In this document: piece after piece, positions 1-8,462 of the stretch
Layout of the letters: every line of letters starts with the position of its first letter
Position numbering within the stretch: the first letter of the stretch is position 1
Source: Streptomyces cathayae
GTDB taxonomy: Bacteria; Actinomycetota; Actinomycetes; Streptomycetales; Streptomycetaceae
Assembly (NCBI RefSeq): GCF_029760955.1
Contig: NZ_CP121682.1
Location: 5,394,001 to 5,458,000 of the forward strand
Reading direction: 5' to 3'
DNA length: 64,000 bases
Program-made: the position numbers and the translations under genes
Notes under the pieces: model-generated
What the model was told of the DNA's origin: nothing
Seen by the model: only the letters and a program-made list of their open reading frames with translations
The model's database searches: none

Positions 1-1
1 C

Positions 2-85
2 CGCATCCTGCCCGCGGCCCGGGAGGGCCGCTTCCCGGCGGTCTGGCAGCGGGACCGGATGACGTGGGTCATCCAACCGCGTTGA
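2..85 (+). CDS. C-terminal end of an unidentified protein (partial)
   Basis: An open frame enters from the left edge and ends at the TGA at 83-85, giving about 27 residues that finish in WVIQPR. Codon use is high in G/C at third positions, which is why it is read as a gene end rather than spacer. Too little is present to name the family. No other frame reading in from the edge looks better. Confidence 0.4.
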   Translation, partial: RILPAAREGRFPAVWQRDRMTWVIQPR

Positions 86-142
86 CAGACTCCATCCGTG
101 ACCAAGGTGCCTCGTGCCGTCCAGGTGACGTCGGGGTGGCCT

Positions 143-769
143 TCACAGGTCTCCTGAGGGTCCGGCTCGTTGGGCTTGCCAGAGGGATCGCAGTGCGGCG
201 GCTGCTCGTTGCACTGCCTCGCGGGGCTCGGGACGCGGTGCGAGGGTCCTTGGGCCGGCCAGGTCCCGACCGCTGAGTGACCGGGCGGGGACGGTGGTCC
301 AGTCGGCTCGGTCCACCACGGCGACGTGTCCGCTCTCGTGCGCCGCTTCGTCCCGCCAGTCGTCCGGTGGTGCCATGAGGACACGCAGCGACCGTTCGTC
401 GAGCCACTCCAGTCCCAGAACCTGACGACCGAACCCGTTCTCGATGAGAGAAGCGACCGCGCCTGTTTTCAGGTGCAGAAGCAGCAGCTCCCCCTCGAAG
501 AAGTAGCCACCGTCGTACTTGCCGGTGCCGATCGCGAGCAGCGGACGCCGGGGGTGGAAGGCCAGCGCGTGGACGGGGAAGCATGAGCGAGTGAGCGCGC
601 GGCGGACGAAGGAACGGCTGTGGTAGACCGCGACCGGCGTAGCTTTGCCGTGTGCATCCGTGCCTGCCACGGCCAGAAGGCCGCGCTGTTCGTCGTGGAC
701 AACCAGGGACGGGTCTCCGACTCCGAGGAAGGCCCAGCCGTCGGGAGGATGTTCGTTGGAGGCTGCCAT
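143..769 (-). CDS. Hypothetical protein with WD/beta-propeller-like repeats
   Basis: The 208-residue product begins MAASNEHPPDGW and contains stretches such as VHALAFHPRRPLLAIGTG and LGLEWLDERSLRVLM. These have the h-x-F-x-P-x-(x)-x-L-A-x-G rhythm of WD40-like propeller blades. There is no signal peptide or membrane segment. The last 50 residues (from VPARSLSGRD) are Arg/Ala-rich and lose the blade pattern. It is transcribed away from the truncated gene starting at 832, with only about 60 bases between them, so the two may share a divergent promoter. I do not recognise a function; a cytosolic scaffold-like protein is the most that can be inferred. Confidence 0.6.
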   Translation of the reverse strand: MAASNEHPPDGWAFLGVGDPSLVVHDEQRGLLAVAGTDAHGKATPVAVYHSRSFVRRALTRSCFPVHALAFHPRRPLLAIGTGKYDGGYFFEGELLLLHLKTGAVASLIENGFGRQVLGLEWLDERSLRVLMAPPDDWRDEAAHESGHVAVVDRADWTTVPARSLSGRDLAGPRTLAPRPEPREAVQRAAAALRSLWQAQRAGPSGDL

Positions 770-831
770 GCCGTGATCTTCTCAACTGCCCGGCTCCACG
801 CGGTAGCTGCCTGGAGCGGGATCATGAGGAG

Positions 832-1278
832 GTGACGAAGCAGATCAAGAGGGCAGCTCCGGTGGAGCGAACTGCCAGTGAACCGGAAATCTCCGCCTAC
901 CAGCGGGCACTGCGAGACCGCTTGCTCGCCGCCTCTGTCGTTCCCGCGCCCGCGCCCTGGCGGCCAGTCTTCGAGTACGCATACGGAGCCCCTGTCGGTG
1001 GACTGCTCGGCATCGGCTTCGCGTCGCATCCCGGCAGCGGCCATGACCTGGTCATGGTCGTCTCGCACGACGGTCACGGTCTCTTCGACGCCGTCACCGG
1101 CGAGAAGGTCACCTGGGACCGCGACCCCGGCCCCGAGGGCAGCACCCCCGACGCGGCTGTCGACCTGACTTGCCCCGGACTGGGACCGATCGCCGGCAGC
1201 CGCGTACACATCGCAGGGCTCTTCGGCGGGGGGTGCCCCTATGGGTTTCGTCAAGGGAATTGGGCTGCGTTTCGGTGA
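832..1278 (+). pseudogene. Truncated hypothetical protein
   Basis: The frame can be read from a GTG at 832, just behind GAGGA, to a TGA at 1278 (148 codons). Residues up to about 131 look like ordinary coding sequence, ending in SRVHIAGLFGGG. The last 15 residues (CPYGFRQGNWAAFR) change character abruptly where the DNA becomes the G-run and ATGGGTTTCG stretch at about 1224-1278. This looks like a gene cut short by an insertion, deletion or frameshift. The GTG is almost too close to its Shine-Dalgarno, and a longer in-frame start exists at 652, inside the opposite-strand gene. Function not recognised. Confidence 0.5.
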
Positions 1279-1299
1279 GTGGCGAGGCAGTATGGCGTG

Positions 1300-1782
1300 A
1301 TGCCTGACCTGCTGTGGGGTGACGTCAAGAGCTTCTTTGCTCCCGAGTTGATGGGGTCGCTGCCGGACGTCCTCGTCCCGGATACTTCGGTGGAGGACTG
1401 GCAGGCGGTGCTTGATCTCGTTCGGTCGCAGGGGTGGTCGTGCGAGTACTCCGAGGACGGTGCTGTGGTCCGGCTGTCGAGAGCTGCGGAGATGCTGGCC
1501 CGCGGCGAGGGTGCCGACGTGTTGCTGAGGGTCTGGCCGGTTCCCGGATTCCTGGTGATCTTTCGTCCGTATGAGGCTGACTCGATCGACTTCGACGTTG
1601 ATCTGCGGGAGTTGCAGGGTCAGCACGGCGTGGATGTGCTGTGCCGTCTGCTGCGGGCAATCGGGCGTCGGCTCGGCCAGCCGGTGTTGCTGAGCCCGGA
1701 GTCTGATCCGCTTCACCCGGTTCTCGGCTTCGGCGTCGAGGCCGACCGTGTGGTGCTGCTGGGTGGCCCGCAGGTCATGTGA
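1300..1782 (+). CDS. Hypothetical protein (160 aa, MPDLLWGDVK...)
   Basis: The product is an acidic cytosolic protein with no signal peptide or membrane helix. ATG at 1300 has GAGG 12 bases upstream; an earlier GTG at 1279 overlaps the end of the broken gene before it. Residues 1-20 include FFAPELMGSLPD, and the middle holds the run IDFDVDLRELQGQ. I recall similar proteins scattered in Streptomyces accessory regions but know no function. It sits between two damaged genes, so it may have arrived with the rearrangement that truncated its neighbours. Confidence 0.6.
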   Translation: MPDLLWGDVKSFFAPELMGSLPDVLVPDTSVEDWQAVLDLVRSQGWSCEYSEDGAVVRLSRAAEMLARGEGADVLLRVWPVPGFLVIFRPYEADSIDFDVDLRELQGQHGVDVLCRLLRAIGRRLGQPVLLSPESDPLHPVLGFGVEADRVVLLGGPQVM

Positions 1783-1801
1783 CCGCCGCTGGCTGCGGCT
1801 C

Positions 1802-2077
1802 GTAGAAGGTGCCGTCGCGGAGCATGGCGAATGGGTCCCCGAGCGCGATGTGTGCCTGCGGCCGCTCGCCCACCGCTCGCTGCAGCTCGGGCTCACCGGT
1901 GAGGCGGCACACCGCTACGCGGACGAGTGGACGGTCTCCGTCACCGGTACCACCGATCTCGCGCGCGAGATCCACGGGCAGGCGCGGGACGGTGACCTGG
2001 AGGCCGCCCGGCGGCTTCTTCCCCGCGAGCTCCCCTGTCCCGTTCCCGAGGGGCTCCTGGATCACCTGCGCCCATGA
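1802..2077 (+). pseudogene. Headless C-terminal gene fragment
   Basis: This frame is open from 1802 to the TGA at 2077 and has strong Streptomyces codon bias. It encodes about 90 residues, with TGEAAHRYADEW in the middle, ending LLDHLRP. No start codon lies at its beginning: the only upstream starts (for example 1748) run through the end of the preceding gene in another frame and encode an unlikely Cys/Trp/Arg-rich leader. It is therefore read as the 3' remnant of a gene whose 5' part is gone. Family not recognised. Confidence 0.4.
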
Positions 2078-2302
2078 GGGTCGGGACGTGCGGGCGTCAA
2101 CTCGGCAGGTGCCGGCGCCGCTCACACTTTTCGGTGTTGCGCGGAACTGATCGGTTTTCGGCCGGTTGTCGGCTGTGGGCTTAGCACTGTTCTTGCTCCA
2201 GAGGGTCCACTTCGGTAACTCGTTGCTTATGGGCGGGGTCGGTCTGTCACCCTGGCGGCATTGATCGAGGTGTATTCGTGCGAACTGCCCGGGGAGCTGC
2301 CC
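2078..2302. other. Spacer of lower GC before the phosphatase gene
   Basis: About 225 bases with clearly lower GC than the neighbouring genes and no convincing coding frame. It contains several A/T-containing hexamers (TTGCTC near 2195, TTATGG near 2227) that could be promoter parts, but no pair has convincing spacing. It marks the boundary between the damaged left patch and the conserved backbone. Confidence 0.35.
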
Positions 2303-4270
2303 ATGAGGGCCATTCCGACGCAACGGGAGACCCCGCGTGCCGTCTCGGAGGCGCCCGCGCGGGCGTGCGCGCGGGCGGACGCGGCGCTGTCCGGCGGCTC
2401 CCTCGCGCCGGGCACCGCGCGGGCCCTGGTGCGGTCGGCGCTCGCCGACTGGACGGAGCGCGCCCTGCCCGGTGCCGAGCACCTCACCACCCGCGCCGGC
2501 GACGACGCCACGCTGATCGCCAGCGAACTGGTCACCAACGCCGTCGTGCACGCCGGCACCGAGGTACGGCTGACCTGCCGCCTCGAGGAGGAGAGCGGTG
2601 CCCTCGTCGTCGAGGTCACCGACCGCCACCCCTCCCGCGCCCCGCACGGCGGCGAACCGGAGGCACCGCCCTACGAGAGCCCCGAGCACGGGCGCGGCCT
2701 GCGCCTGGTCGCCGCGCTCTCCGAGGCCTGGGGGATCACCTACCGCCCCGGCACCAAAACCGTCTGGGCCCGGATCCCCGTGGGAGGGGGCTTCGCGGCG
2801 GACGGCGCGGAGGAGAGCGCGGAGAACACGGAGGGTGCGCAGAGCGCGGAGGGCATGGGCGTCCCGTTCGACGCGTACGTGTGGGAGGCGGAGCCGGAGC
2901 CCGGCGGTGAGGGGTGGCGCGTGCCCCGGCCGTACCGGCGGGACGGGGCCTGGCTGGGGCGCGGGGCGCTGTCCTTCCTCGCCGAGGCGTCCGATCTGCT
3001 CGCCGGGCAACTGGACGAGGACCTGGTCGCCGCGCTCACCGGGCAGCTGATCGTGCCGCGGCTGGCGGACTGGTGCGCGGTGTGGCTCGAGGACGAGGCC
3101 ACCGGCCACGGCGGCTGGAGCGACGGGGCACGGGCCGACGGACCCCGCCTCGCCCGTGTCTGGCACGCCGACGAGAGCCGCGTCGAGGAACTGAGCCGGG
3201 TACTGGAGCAGGAGCCACCGCCTCCCTCCGATCCACTGAGCACCGGACCGGTCGGCTATCCCTGGCCGGAGAAGGCGCTCCACCTGACCGGGGGCCACGA
3301 CGAGGGCACCGGCACCGCCCTCGCCTACCGGCTCGTCGCCGGTGGCCGGCCGCTGGGGACGCTGGTGATCGGGCGGGCCGGGATCGGGCGGTTCCCGGAC
3401 GAGGTCACCGGACTGGTGGAGGACCTCGGGCGGCGCGTGGCGCTCGCCATCGGCGCCGCCCGGCAGTACGCCCGCCAGGCCACCATCAGCGCCGTGCTCC
3501 AGCGCGGACTGCTGCCCGGCGCCGTCGCCGAGATCCCCGGCGTGCGCTCCGCCCTCGTCTACGAGCCCCACGACAAGGGCGGACCGAGCGGCGACTTCTA
3601 CGACCTGTTCCCGGCCGGGCCGGGCCGCTGGTGCTTCGCCATCGGCGACGTCCAGGGCAAGGGCCCCGAGGCGGCCGTCGTCATCGGTCTGGCCCGCCCC
3701 TGGCTGCGGCTGCTCGCCCGCGAGGGCTACCACGTCGCCGACGTCCTGGACCGCCTCAACCAACTGCTCCTCGACGACGCCACGGAAGCCGCCGACGCCG
3801 CCGCCCGCGCGCTCGTCGCCGCCGGCGCCCGCCCGACCGCCCCCGGGGACGGCCCCCAGACCCGCTTCCTTTCCCTGCTCTACGGCGAACTCACCCTCGT
3901 CGAGGGCGGCGCCCGTGTCACCCTCGCCTCCGCCGGACACCCCCTGCCGCTGCTGCTCGCCCCCGACGGGACGGTCCGTACCGTGGCCCGGTCGCAGACC
4001 CTGCTCGGGGTCGTCGAGGACGCCACCTACACCAGCGACTCCTTCGAGCTGCGCTCCGGCGACACCCTGCTCTGCGTCACCGACGGCGTCACCGAGCGGC
4101 GCCGCGGCTCCCACCAGTTCGACGACGGCGACGGACTCGCCACCGCACTGGCCGACTGCGCGGGACTGGACGCCGACCGGATAGCGGAACGTATCAGCAG
4201 GCTGGTCCACGAGTTCGGGGAGCGGCCACCGGCGGACGATCTCGCCCTGCTGGTGCTCCAGGCGGACTGA
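2303..4270 (+). CDS. SpoIIE-type PP2C serine phosphatase with N-terminal anti-sigma-kinase-like ATPase and GAF domains
   Basis: 655 residues in three parts. Residues 35-160 are a GHKL/HATPase_c_2 domain of the RsbW type (N-box ELVTNAVVHA at 75-84, GRGLRLVAALS at 130-140). A GAF-like sensor domain covers about 225-405. The C-terminal SpoIIE/PP2C domain shows the metal-binding signatures GDFYD and GDVQGKG, then SAGHPLPLLL and PADDLALLVL. Such proteins act in partner-switching control of sigma factors by phosphorylating or dephosphorylating anti-sigma antagonists; substrate unknown here. ATG 2303 is chosen because GGGGAG lies 6 bases upstream; TTG 2261 and GTG 2270 are alternatives. No membrane segment. 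hemW follows after 35 bases. Confidence 0.88.
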   Translation: MRAIPTQRETPRAVSEAPARACARADAALSGGSLAPGTARALVRSALADWTERALPGAEHLTTRAGDDATLIASELVTNAVVHAGTEVRLTCRLEEESGALVVEVTDRHPSRAPHGGEPEAPPYESPEHGRGLRLVAALSEAWGITYRPGTKTVWARIPVGGGFAADGAEESAENTEGAQSAEGMGVPFDAYVWEAEPEPGGEGWRVPRPYRRDGAWLGRGALSFLAEASDLLAGQLDEDLVAALTGQLIVPRLADWCAVWLEDEATGHGGWSDGARADGPRLARVWHADESRVEELSRVLEQEPPPPSDPLSTGPVGYPWPEKALHLTGGHDEGTGTALAYRLVAGGRPLGTLVIGRAGIGRFPDEVTGLVEDLGRRVALAIGAARQYARQATISAVLQRGLLPGAVAEIPGVRSALVYEPHDKGGPSGDFYDLFPAGPGRWCFAIGDVQGKGPEAAVVIGLARPWLRLLAREGYHVADVLDRLNQLLLDDATEAADAAARALVAAGARPTAPGDGPQTRFLSLLYGELTLVEGGARVTLASAGHPLPLLLAPDGTVRTVARSQTLLGVVEDATYTSDSFELRSGDTLLCVTDGVTERRRGSHQFDDGDGLATALADCAGLDADRIAERISRLVHEFGERPPADDLALLVLQAD

Positions 4271-4292
4271 CCGGCCCACGGGCCGGATGCGG

Positions 4293-4298
4293 GACAAT
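4293..4298 (+). promoter_or_regulatory. -10 element of a probable leaderless hemW transcript
   Basis: GACAAT ends 7 bases before the ATG at 4306 and no Shine-Dalgarno is present. The same arrangement is seen before era and the dihydrouridine synthase gene in this window. Confidence 0.5.
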
Positions 4299-4305
4299 GG
4301 AGCAC

Positions 4306-5538
4306 ATGCCTTCCGCACTCCCCGACGGCGAGCCCGTCCCCGCCGACGGCGCGCTGCCCGCGTCCGCGCTCGCCGGGGCCGCAGCACGCCCCCTCGGGTT
4401 CTACCTGCACGTTCCGTACTGCGCGACCCGCTGCGGCTACTGCGACTTCAACACCTACACCGCCACCGAGCTGCGCGGCAGCGGCGGAGTGCTCGCCTCC
4501 CGCGACAACTACGCCGAGACCCTGATCGACGAGGTCCGCCTGGCCCGCAAGGTGCTCGGCGACGACCCGCGCGAGGTCCGCACGGTGTTCGTCGGCGGCG
4601 GCACCCCCACCCTGCTGGCCGCCGACGACCTCGTACGGATGCTGGGCGCGATCCGCGACGAGTTCGGGCTGGCGGCGGACGCCGAGGTCACCACCGAGGC
4701 GAACCCGGAGTCGGTCGACCCGGCCTACCTGGCGACCCTGCGCGCGGGCGGCTTCAACCGGATCTCCTTCGGCATGCAGAGCGCCCGGCAGCACGTGCTG
4801 AAGGTCCTCGACCGCACGCACACCCCCGGCCGCCCGGAGGCGTGTGTCGCCGAGGCGCGGGCGGCGGGCTTCGAGCACGTCAACCTCGACCTGATCTACG
4901 GCACCCCCGGCGAGTCCGACGACGACTGGCGGGCCTCGCTGGACGCGGCCCTCGGCGCCGGACCCGACCACGTCTCCGCGTACGCGCTCATCGTCGAGGA
5001 GGGCACGCAGCTCGCCCGCCGCATCCGGCGCGGTGAGGTGCCGATGACCGACGACGACGTGCACGCGGACCGGTACCTGATCGCCGAGGAGGCGCTGTCG
5101 GCGGCCGGCTTCGACTGGTACGAGGTGTCGAACTGGGCCACCTCCGAGGCGGGACGCTGCCTGCACAACGAGCTGTACTGGCGCGGCGCGGACTGGTGGG
5201 GCGCGGGGCCCGGGGCGCACTCGCACGTGGGCGGGGTGCGCTGGTGGAACGTGAAGCACCCCGGCGCGTACGCGGCAGCCCTGGCCGAGGGCCGATCACC
5301 GGGGGCCGGGCGCGAGGTCCTCTCCGAGGAGGACCGGCGGGTGGAGCGGATCCTGCTGGAGCTTCGGCTGGAGGAAGGGGTTCCGCTCGCTCTTCTCCGT
5401 GCGGAGGGGCTGGTGGCGGCGCGCCGTGCTCTGACGGACGGGCTGCTGCGGCAGGAGGCGTACGACGGGGGGCGTGCGGCCCTCACCCTGCGGGGGCGGT
5501 TGCTGGCGGACGCGGTGGTCCGGGACCTGGTGGACTGA
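4306..5538 (+). CDS. hemW: Radical SAM heme chaperone HemW (HemN-like)
   Basis: 410 residues. The radical-SAM cluster motif CxxxCxYC (YCATRCGYCDFNTY) lies at about residue 43, followed by GGGTPTLL and the conserved NLDLIYGTPGE. HemW binds heme and a [4Fe-4S] cluster and delivers heme; older annotations call it oxygen-independent coproporphyrinogen III oxidase. The extra Cys of true HemN is not part of the motif here (the fourth position is Phe: CGYCDF), which favours HemW. ATG 4306 is preferred over ATG 4297 because of the -10-like GACAAT 7 bases upstream. hrcA-dnaJ nearby is the usual bacterial neighbourhood of this gene. Confidence 0.92.
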   Translation: MPSALPDGEPVPADGALPASALAGAAARPLGFYLHVPYCATRCGYCDFNTYTATELRGSGGVLASRDNYAETLIDEVRLARKVLGDDPREVRTVFVGGGTPTLLAADDLVRMLGAIRDEFGLAADAEVTTEANPESVDPAYLATLRAGGFNRISFGMQSARQHVLKVLDRTHTPGRPEACVAEARAAGFEHVNLDLIYGTPGESDDDWRASLDAALGAGPDHVSAYALIVEEGTQLARRIRRGEVPMTDDDVHADRYLIAEEALSAAGFDWYEVSNWATSEAGRCLHNELYWRGADWWGAGPGAHSHVGGVRWWNVKHPGAYAAALAEGRSPGAGREVLSEEDRRVERILLELRLEEGVPLALLRAEGLVAARRALTDGLLRQEAYDGGRAALTLRGRLLADAVVRDLVD

Positions 5539-5574
5539 GGGGTGCCGGGAAGGGTTTTTCGCCCCCGCCGCCCC

Positions 5575-5690
5575 TTCCCTTCCCGTCCCCTGAGGGCTGC
5601 GCCCCCAGACCCCCCTTCGGCCTGAACGGCCTCGTCCTCAAGCGCCGGACGGGCTGAAAATCAGCCCCGTCGGGGCGAAACCAGCCGGGG
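5575..5690. repeat. Streptomyces intergenic repeat-type element
   Basis: The spacer between hemW and the convergent DUF3097 gene contains GGGCTGCGCCCCCAGACCCC, then CTCAAGCGCCGGACGGGCTG, then an inverted pair built on CAGCCC...GGGGC. From memory this string recurs between genes in many Streptomyces chromosomes. It lies between convergent genes and can fold into GC-rich hairpins, so it may also end transcription from both sides. The repeat family assignment is recollection, not a search. Confidence 0.55.
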
Positions 5691-5693
5691 CGG

Positions 5694-6500
5694 TCAGGAC
5701 GGCATCGTCACGAAATCGATCAGTTCCTCGACCCTGCCCAACAACGCCGGCTCCAGGTCCTTGTACGAGTGCACCGCGCCGAGGACGCGCTGCCAGGCTT
5801 CCCCCGTGTTGGCCACGCGCCAGCCCAGGGCCCGGCAGACGCCCGTCTTCCAGTCCTGGCCGTGCGGCACCCGGGGCCAGGACCGGATGCCCAGGGAGGA
5901 CGGTTTCACCGCCTCCCAGACGTCGATGTACGGGTGGCCCACCACCAGGGCGTGCTCGCTGGTGACCGACTCCGCGATGCGCCACTCCTTCGAGCCCGGC
6001 ACCAGGTGGTCCACCAGGACGCCCAGCCGTGCGTCCGGGCCCGGCGCGAACGCGTCGACGATCGCCGGCAGGTCGTCGACGCCCTCCAGGTACTCCACGA
6101 CCACGCCCTCGACGCGCAGATCGTCGCCCCACACCTTCTCGACCAGTTCGGCGTCGTGGCGGCCCTCGACGTAGATGCGCCCGGCGCGCGCCACCCGCGC
6201 GCGGGCGCCCGGGACGGCCACCGAACCGGATGCCGTCCGGGGCGGACGCGCCGGGCCCGCGGCGGGCCGCACCAGCGTCACCGCGCGGCCCTCCAGCAGG
6301 AATCCGCGCGGCTCCAGGGGGAAGACCCGGTGCTTGCCGAAGCGGTCCTCCAGGGTCACCGTGCCCGCCTCGCAGCGGATCACCGCGCCGCAGAATCCGC
6401 TGCCGGGCTCCTCCACCACCAGACCGGGCTCGGCCGGGACCTCGGGGACGGGCCGGGACTTCTTCCACCCGGGGGTCAGGTCAGGAGAGTACGGGCGCAT
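5694..6500 (-). CDS. DUF3097 family protein
   Basis: 268 residues starting MRPYSPDLTPGWKKSR. The family is actinobacterial and of unknown function. The central region has RIYVEGRHDAELVEKVWGDD followed by VVEYLEGVDDLP; the EGxxDAELVEKVWG run with the later acidic D-D-L resembles a TOPRIM-like acidic pocket, which is inference. No signal peptide or membrane helix. The ATG at 6500 has no Shine-Dalgarno but TATCGT lies 7 bases upstream, so a leaderless message is likely. It is followed convergently by hemW. Confidence 0.82.
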   Translation of the reverse strand: MRPYSPDLTPGWKKSRPVPEVPAEPGLVVEEPGSGFCGAVIRCEAGTVTLEDRFGKHRVFPLEPRGFLLEGRAVTLVRPAAGPARPPRTASGSVAVPGARARVARAGRIYVEGRHDAELVEKVWGDDLRVEGVVVEYLEGVDDLPAIVDAFAPGPDARLGVLVDHLVPGSKEWRIAESVTSEHALVVGHPYIDVWEAVKPSSLGIRSWPRVPHGQDWKTGVCRALGWRVANTGEAWQRVLGAVHSYKDLEPALLGRVEELIDFVTMPS

Positions 6501-6507
6501 TCTGATG

Positions 6508-6513
6508 ACGATA
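6508..6513 (-). promoter_or_regulatory. -10 element of probable leaderless transcript (DUF3097 gene)
   Basis: On the minus strand TATCGT is followed by 7 bases and the ATG at 6500. The TANNNT pattern with this spacing is the leaderless arrangement common in actinobacteria. Confidence 0.5.
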
Positions 6514-6543
6514 GGAGAACCGGCTCCCCGTTCGGCCGAAGGG

Positions 6544-7275
6544 TCAGTCCGACACGCCGAAACGAGCCGCGAGGGCGTCGCGTTGGGACCGTACGAACGC
6601 CGCGTCCACCACCGCTCCGTGACCGGGGACGTACACCGCGTCCTCGCCGCCCAGGGCCAGCAGCCGGTCCAGGGCGGCCGGCCACCGCGACGGGACGGCG
6701 TCGGGGCCCGCCTGCGGATCACCGGACTCCTCCACCAGGTCGCCGCAGAAGACCACCTCCGGCTCGCCGGGCACCAGCACCACCAGATCGTGGGCGGTGT
6801 GCCCGGGGCCCACGTTGGCGAGGAGCGCCTGCCGTCCGCCGCCCAGGTCGAGCGTCCACTCGCCGGACACCAGGTGCCGGGGACGGACCAGCGTCAGCGC
6901 GTCCACGGCCTCCTCCGCCGCCCGCGCGTCCAGCCCCTCGCGCTCCGCGTCCGCGCGCAGTTCCTCGCCTCCCCGCGCCAGCGCCGTGTCCAGGCCCACC
7001 GCGCCGAACACCTCCGCGCCCGCGAACACCGCCGCCCCCAGCACATGGTCGAAATGGGGGTGGGTGAGCGCGAGATGCGTCACACGCCCACCGGCGAGCG
7101 CCTGCGCCCGTGCCCGCAACCGGGCGCCCTCGCCCAGACTCGAACCGGCGTCCACGAGCAGTGCCGCGCCCGCGCCGACGACGAGCCCCGCCGTGCAGTC
7201 CCACACCGGCAGCCGGCACCGGCCCACTCCCGGCGCCAGCCGCTCCCACCCCGACTCTTCCCAAGTCACCGTCAT
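6544..7275 (-). CDS. MBL-fold metallo-hydrolase
   Basis: 243 residues with the metallo-beta-lactamase metal ligands in order: HPHFDH (about residue 73), GHTAHDL, FCGDL and VPGHG near the C-terminus. These bind two metal ions for hydrolysis; the substrate cannot be read from the sequence, though thioester and lactonase relatives share this compact form. No signal peptide. TAGCGT lies 6 bases before the ATG, suggesting leaderless expression. It is divergent from hrcA, with about 170 bases between starts carrying the CIRCE operator. Confidence 0.85.
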   Translation of the reverse strand: MTVTWEESGWERLAPGVGRCRLPVWDCTAGLVVGAGAALLVDAGSSLGEGARLRARAQALAGGRVTHLALTHPHFDHVLGAAVFAGAEVFGAVGLDTALARGGEELRADAEREGLDARAAEEAVDALTLVRPRHLVSGEWTLDLGGGRQALLANVGPGHTAHDLVVLVPGEPEVVFCGDLVEESGDPQAGPDAVPSRWPAALDRLLALGGEDAVYVPGHGAVVDAAFVRSQRDALAARFGVSD

Positions 7276-7281
7276 ACCGCG

Positions 7282-7287
7282 ACGCTA
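7282..7287 (-). promoter_or_regulatory. -10 element of probable leaderless transcript (MBL hydrolase gene)
   Basis: TAGCGT on the minus strand ends 6 bases before the ATG at 7275; no ribosome binding site is visible. Confidence 0.45.
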
Positions 7288-7328
7288 ATCGCCCACGGCT
7301 GTCCCGGCGCGACGGCCCGGTACCGGCC

Positions 7329-7359
7329 TTGCCCGGGGTGTACCCCCCGGCCGTACACT
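7329..7359 (+). promoter_or_regulatory. Candidate hrcA promoter
   Basis: TTGCCC (7329-7334) and TACACT (7354-7359) are separated by 19 bases, slightly long for a vegetative promoter. The expected transcription start near 7366 falls just before the CIRCE element, the normal layout for HrcA repression. Confidence 0.5.
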
Positions 7360-7371
7360 GGGCGGGGAAGT

Positions 7372-7398
7372 CTGGCACTCGCGTGCGAAGAGTGCCAG
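7372..7398. promoter_or_regulatory. CIRCE operator (HrcA binding site)
   Basis: The arms CTGGCACTC and GAGTGCCAG are perfect inverted repeats separated by exactly 9 bases, the CIRCE geometry. HrcA binds this element and represses heat-shock genes. Here it lies 48 bases before the hrcA start, so the operon is self-repressed. Confidence 0.93.
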
Positions 7399-7445
7399 GA
7401 CAGGGAGAAAACGGACCGGGCGGAAGGCTTCTGGAGGTGTGCGCC

Positions 7446-8462
7446 GTGCTCAGTGAACGCAGGCTCCAGGTGTTGCGCGCCATCGTTCAGGACTACGTCG
7501 GAACCGAGGAGCCCGTCGGCTCCAAGGCCCTCACCGAGCGGCACAACCTGGGCGTCTCCCCGGCCACCGTGCGCAACGACATGGCGGCCCTGGAGGACGA
7601 GGGGTTCATCGCCCAGCCGCACACCAGCGCCGGGCGCATCCCCACCGACAAGGGCTACCGGCTCTTCGTGGACAAGCTCGCCGGCGTCAAGCCGATGACC
7701 GCGCCCGAGCGGCGCGCCATCCAGAACTTCCTCGAGGGCGCCGTCGACCTGCACGACGTGGTGGCCCGCACGGTGCGGCTGCTCGCGCAGCTGACCCGGC
7801 AGGTCGCCGTCGTGCAGTACCCGTCGCTGACCCGCTCGACCGTGCGGCACGTGGAGCTGCTCCCGATGGCGCCCGCGCGCGCCATGCTGGTGCTGATCAC
7901 GGACACCGGGCGGGTCGAGCAGCGCATGATCGACTGCCCGGCGCCGATCGGCGAGGCGACCCTGGGGGATCTGCGGGCGCGGCTCAACAGCCGTGTCGCG
8001 GGCCGACGTTTCACCGATGTACCGTCTCTGGTCGAGGATCTCCCCGAGGCTTTCGACCTCGAGGAGCGCGGTACGGTCTCGACCGTGCTCTCCACCCTCC
8101 TGGAGACGCTCGTCGAGGACAACGAGGAGCGGCTGATGATCGGCGGTACCGCCAATCTGACCCGCTTCGGACATGACTTTCCCCTTGTGATCCGGCCCGT
8201 ACTGGAGGCGCTGGAGGAGCAGGTCGTGCTTCTCAAGCTGCTGGGCGAGGCGAAGGAACCGGGCGTGACCGTGCGTATCGGTCATGAGAACGCCCACGAG
8301 GGACTCAACTCCACCTCAGTGGTGTCGGTGGGCTACGGTTCGGGCGGCGAGGCTGTTGCCAAGCTCGGCGTGGTCGGTCCGACCCGCATGGATTACCCAG
8401 GAACGATGGGAGCGGTACGCGCAGTGGCACGGTACGTCGGACAGATCCTGGCGGAGTCGTAG
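7446..8462 (+). CDS. hrcA: Heat-inducible transcription repressor HrcA
   Basis: 338 residues, the family's usual length. The N-terminal winged helix (residues 1-75) contains [20 protein letters not shown] and the conserved [14 protein letters not shown]. The rest is the GAF-like HrcA domain, ending in a typical [19 protein letters not shown]. HrcA represses chaperone operons through CIRCE, with activity linked to GroE. GTG 7446 has GGAGG 8 bases upstream; an in-frame GTG at 7437 overlaps that site and is less likely. The stop codon overlaps the GTG start of dnaJ by one base, so translation is coupled. Confidence 0.96.
   Translation: MLSERRLQVLRAIVQDYVGTEEPVGSKALTERHNLGVSPATVRNDMAALEDEGFIAQPHTSAGRIPTDKGYRLFVDKLAGVKPMTAPERRAIQNFLEGAVDLHDVVARTVRLLAQLTRQVAVVQYPSLTRSTVRHVELLPMAPARAMLVLITDTGRVEQRMIDCPAPIGEATLGDLRARLNSRVAGRRFTDVPSLVEDLPEAFDLEERGTVSTVLSTLLETLVEDNEERLMIGGTANLTRFGHDFPLVIRPVLEALEEQVVLLKLLGEAKEPGVTVRIGHENAHEGLNSTSVVSVGYGSGGEAVAKLGVVGPTRMDYPGTMGAVRAVARYVGQILAES

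Noticed and set aside
1775..4387. Long minus-strand open frame opposite the phosphatase gene
   Set aside because: It is antisense to a gene with clear HATPase and SpoIIE motifs; its composition is a Gly/Arg/Ala-rich mirror of high-GC codons.
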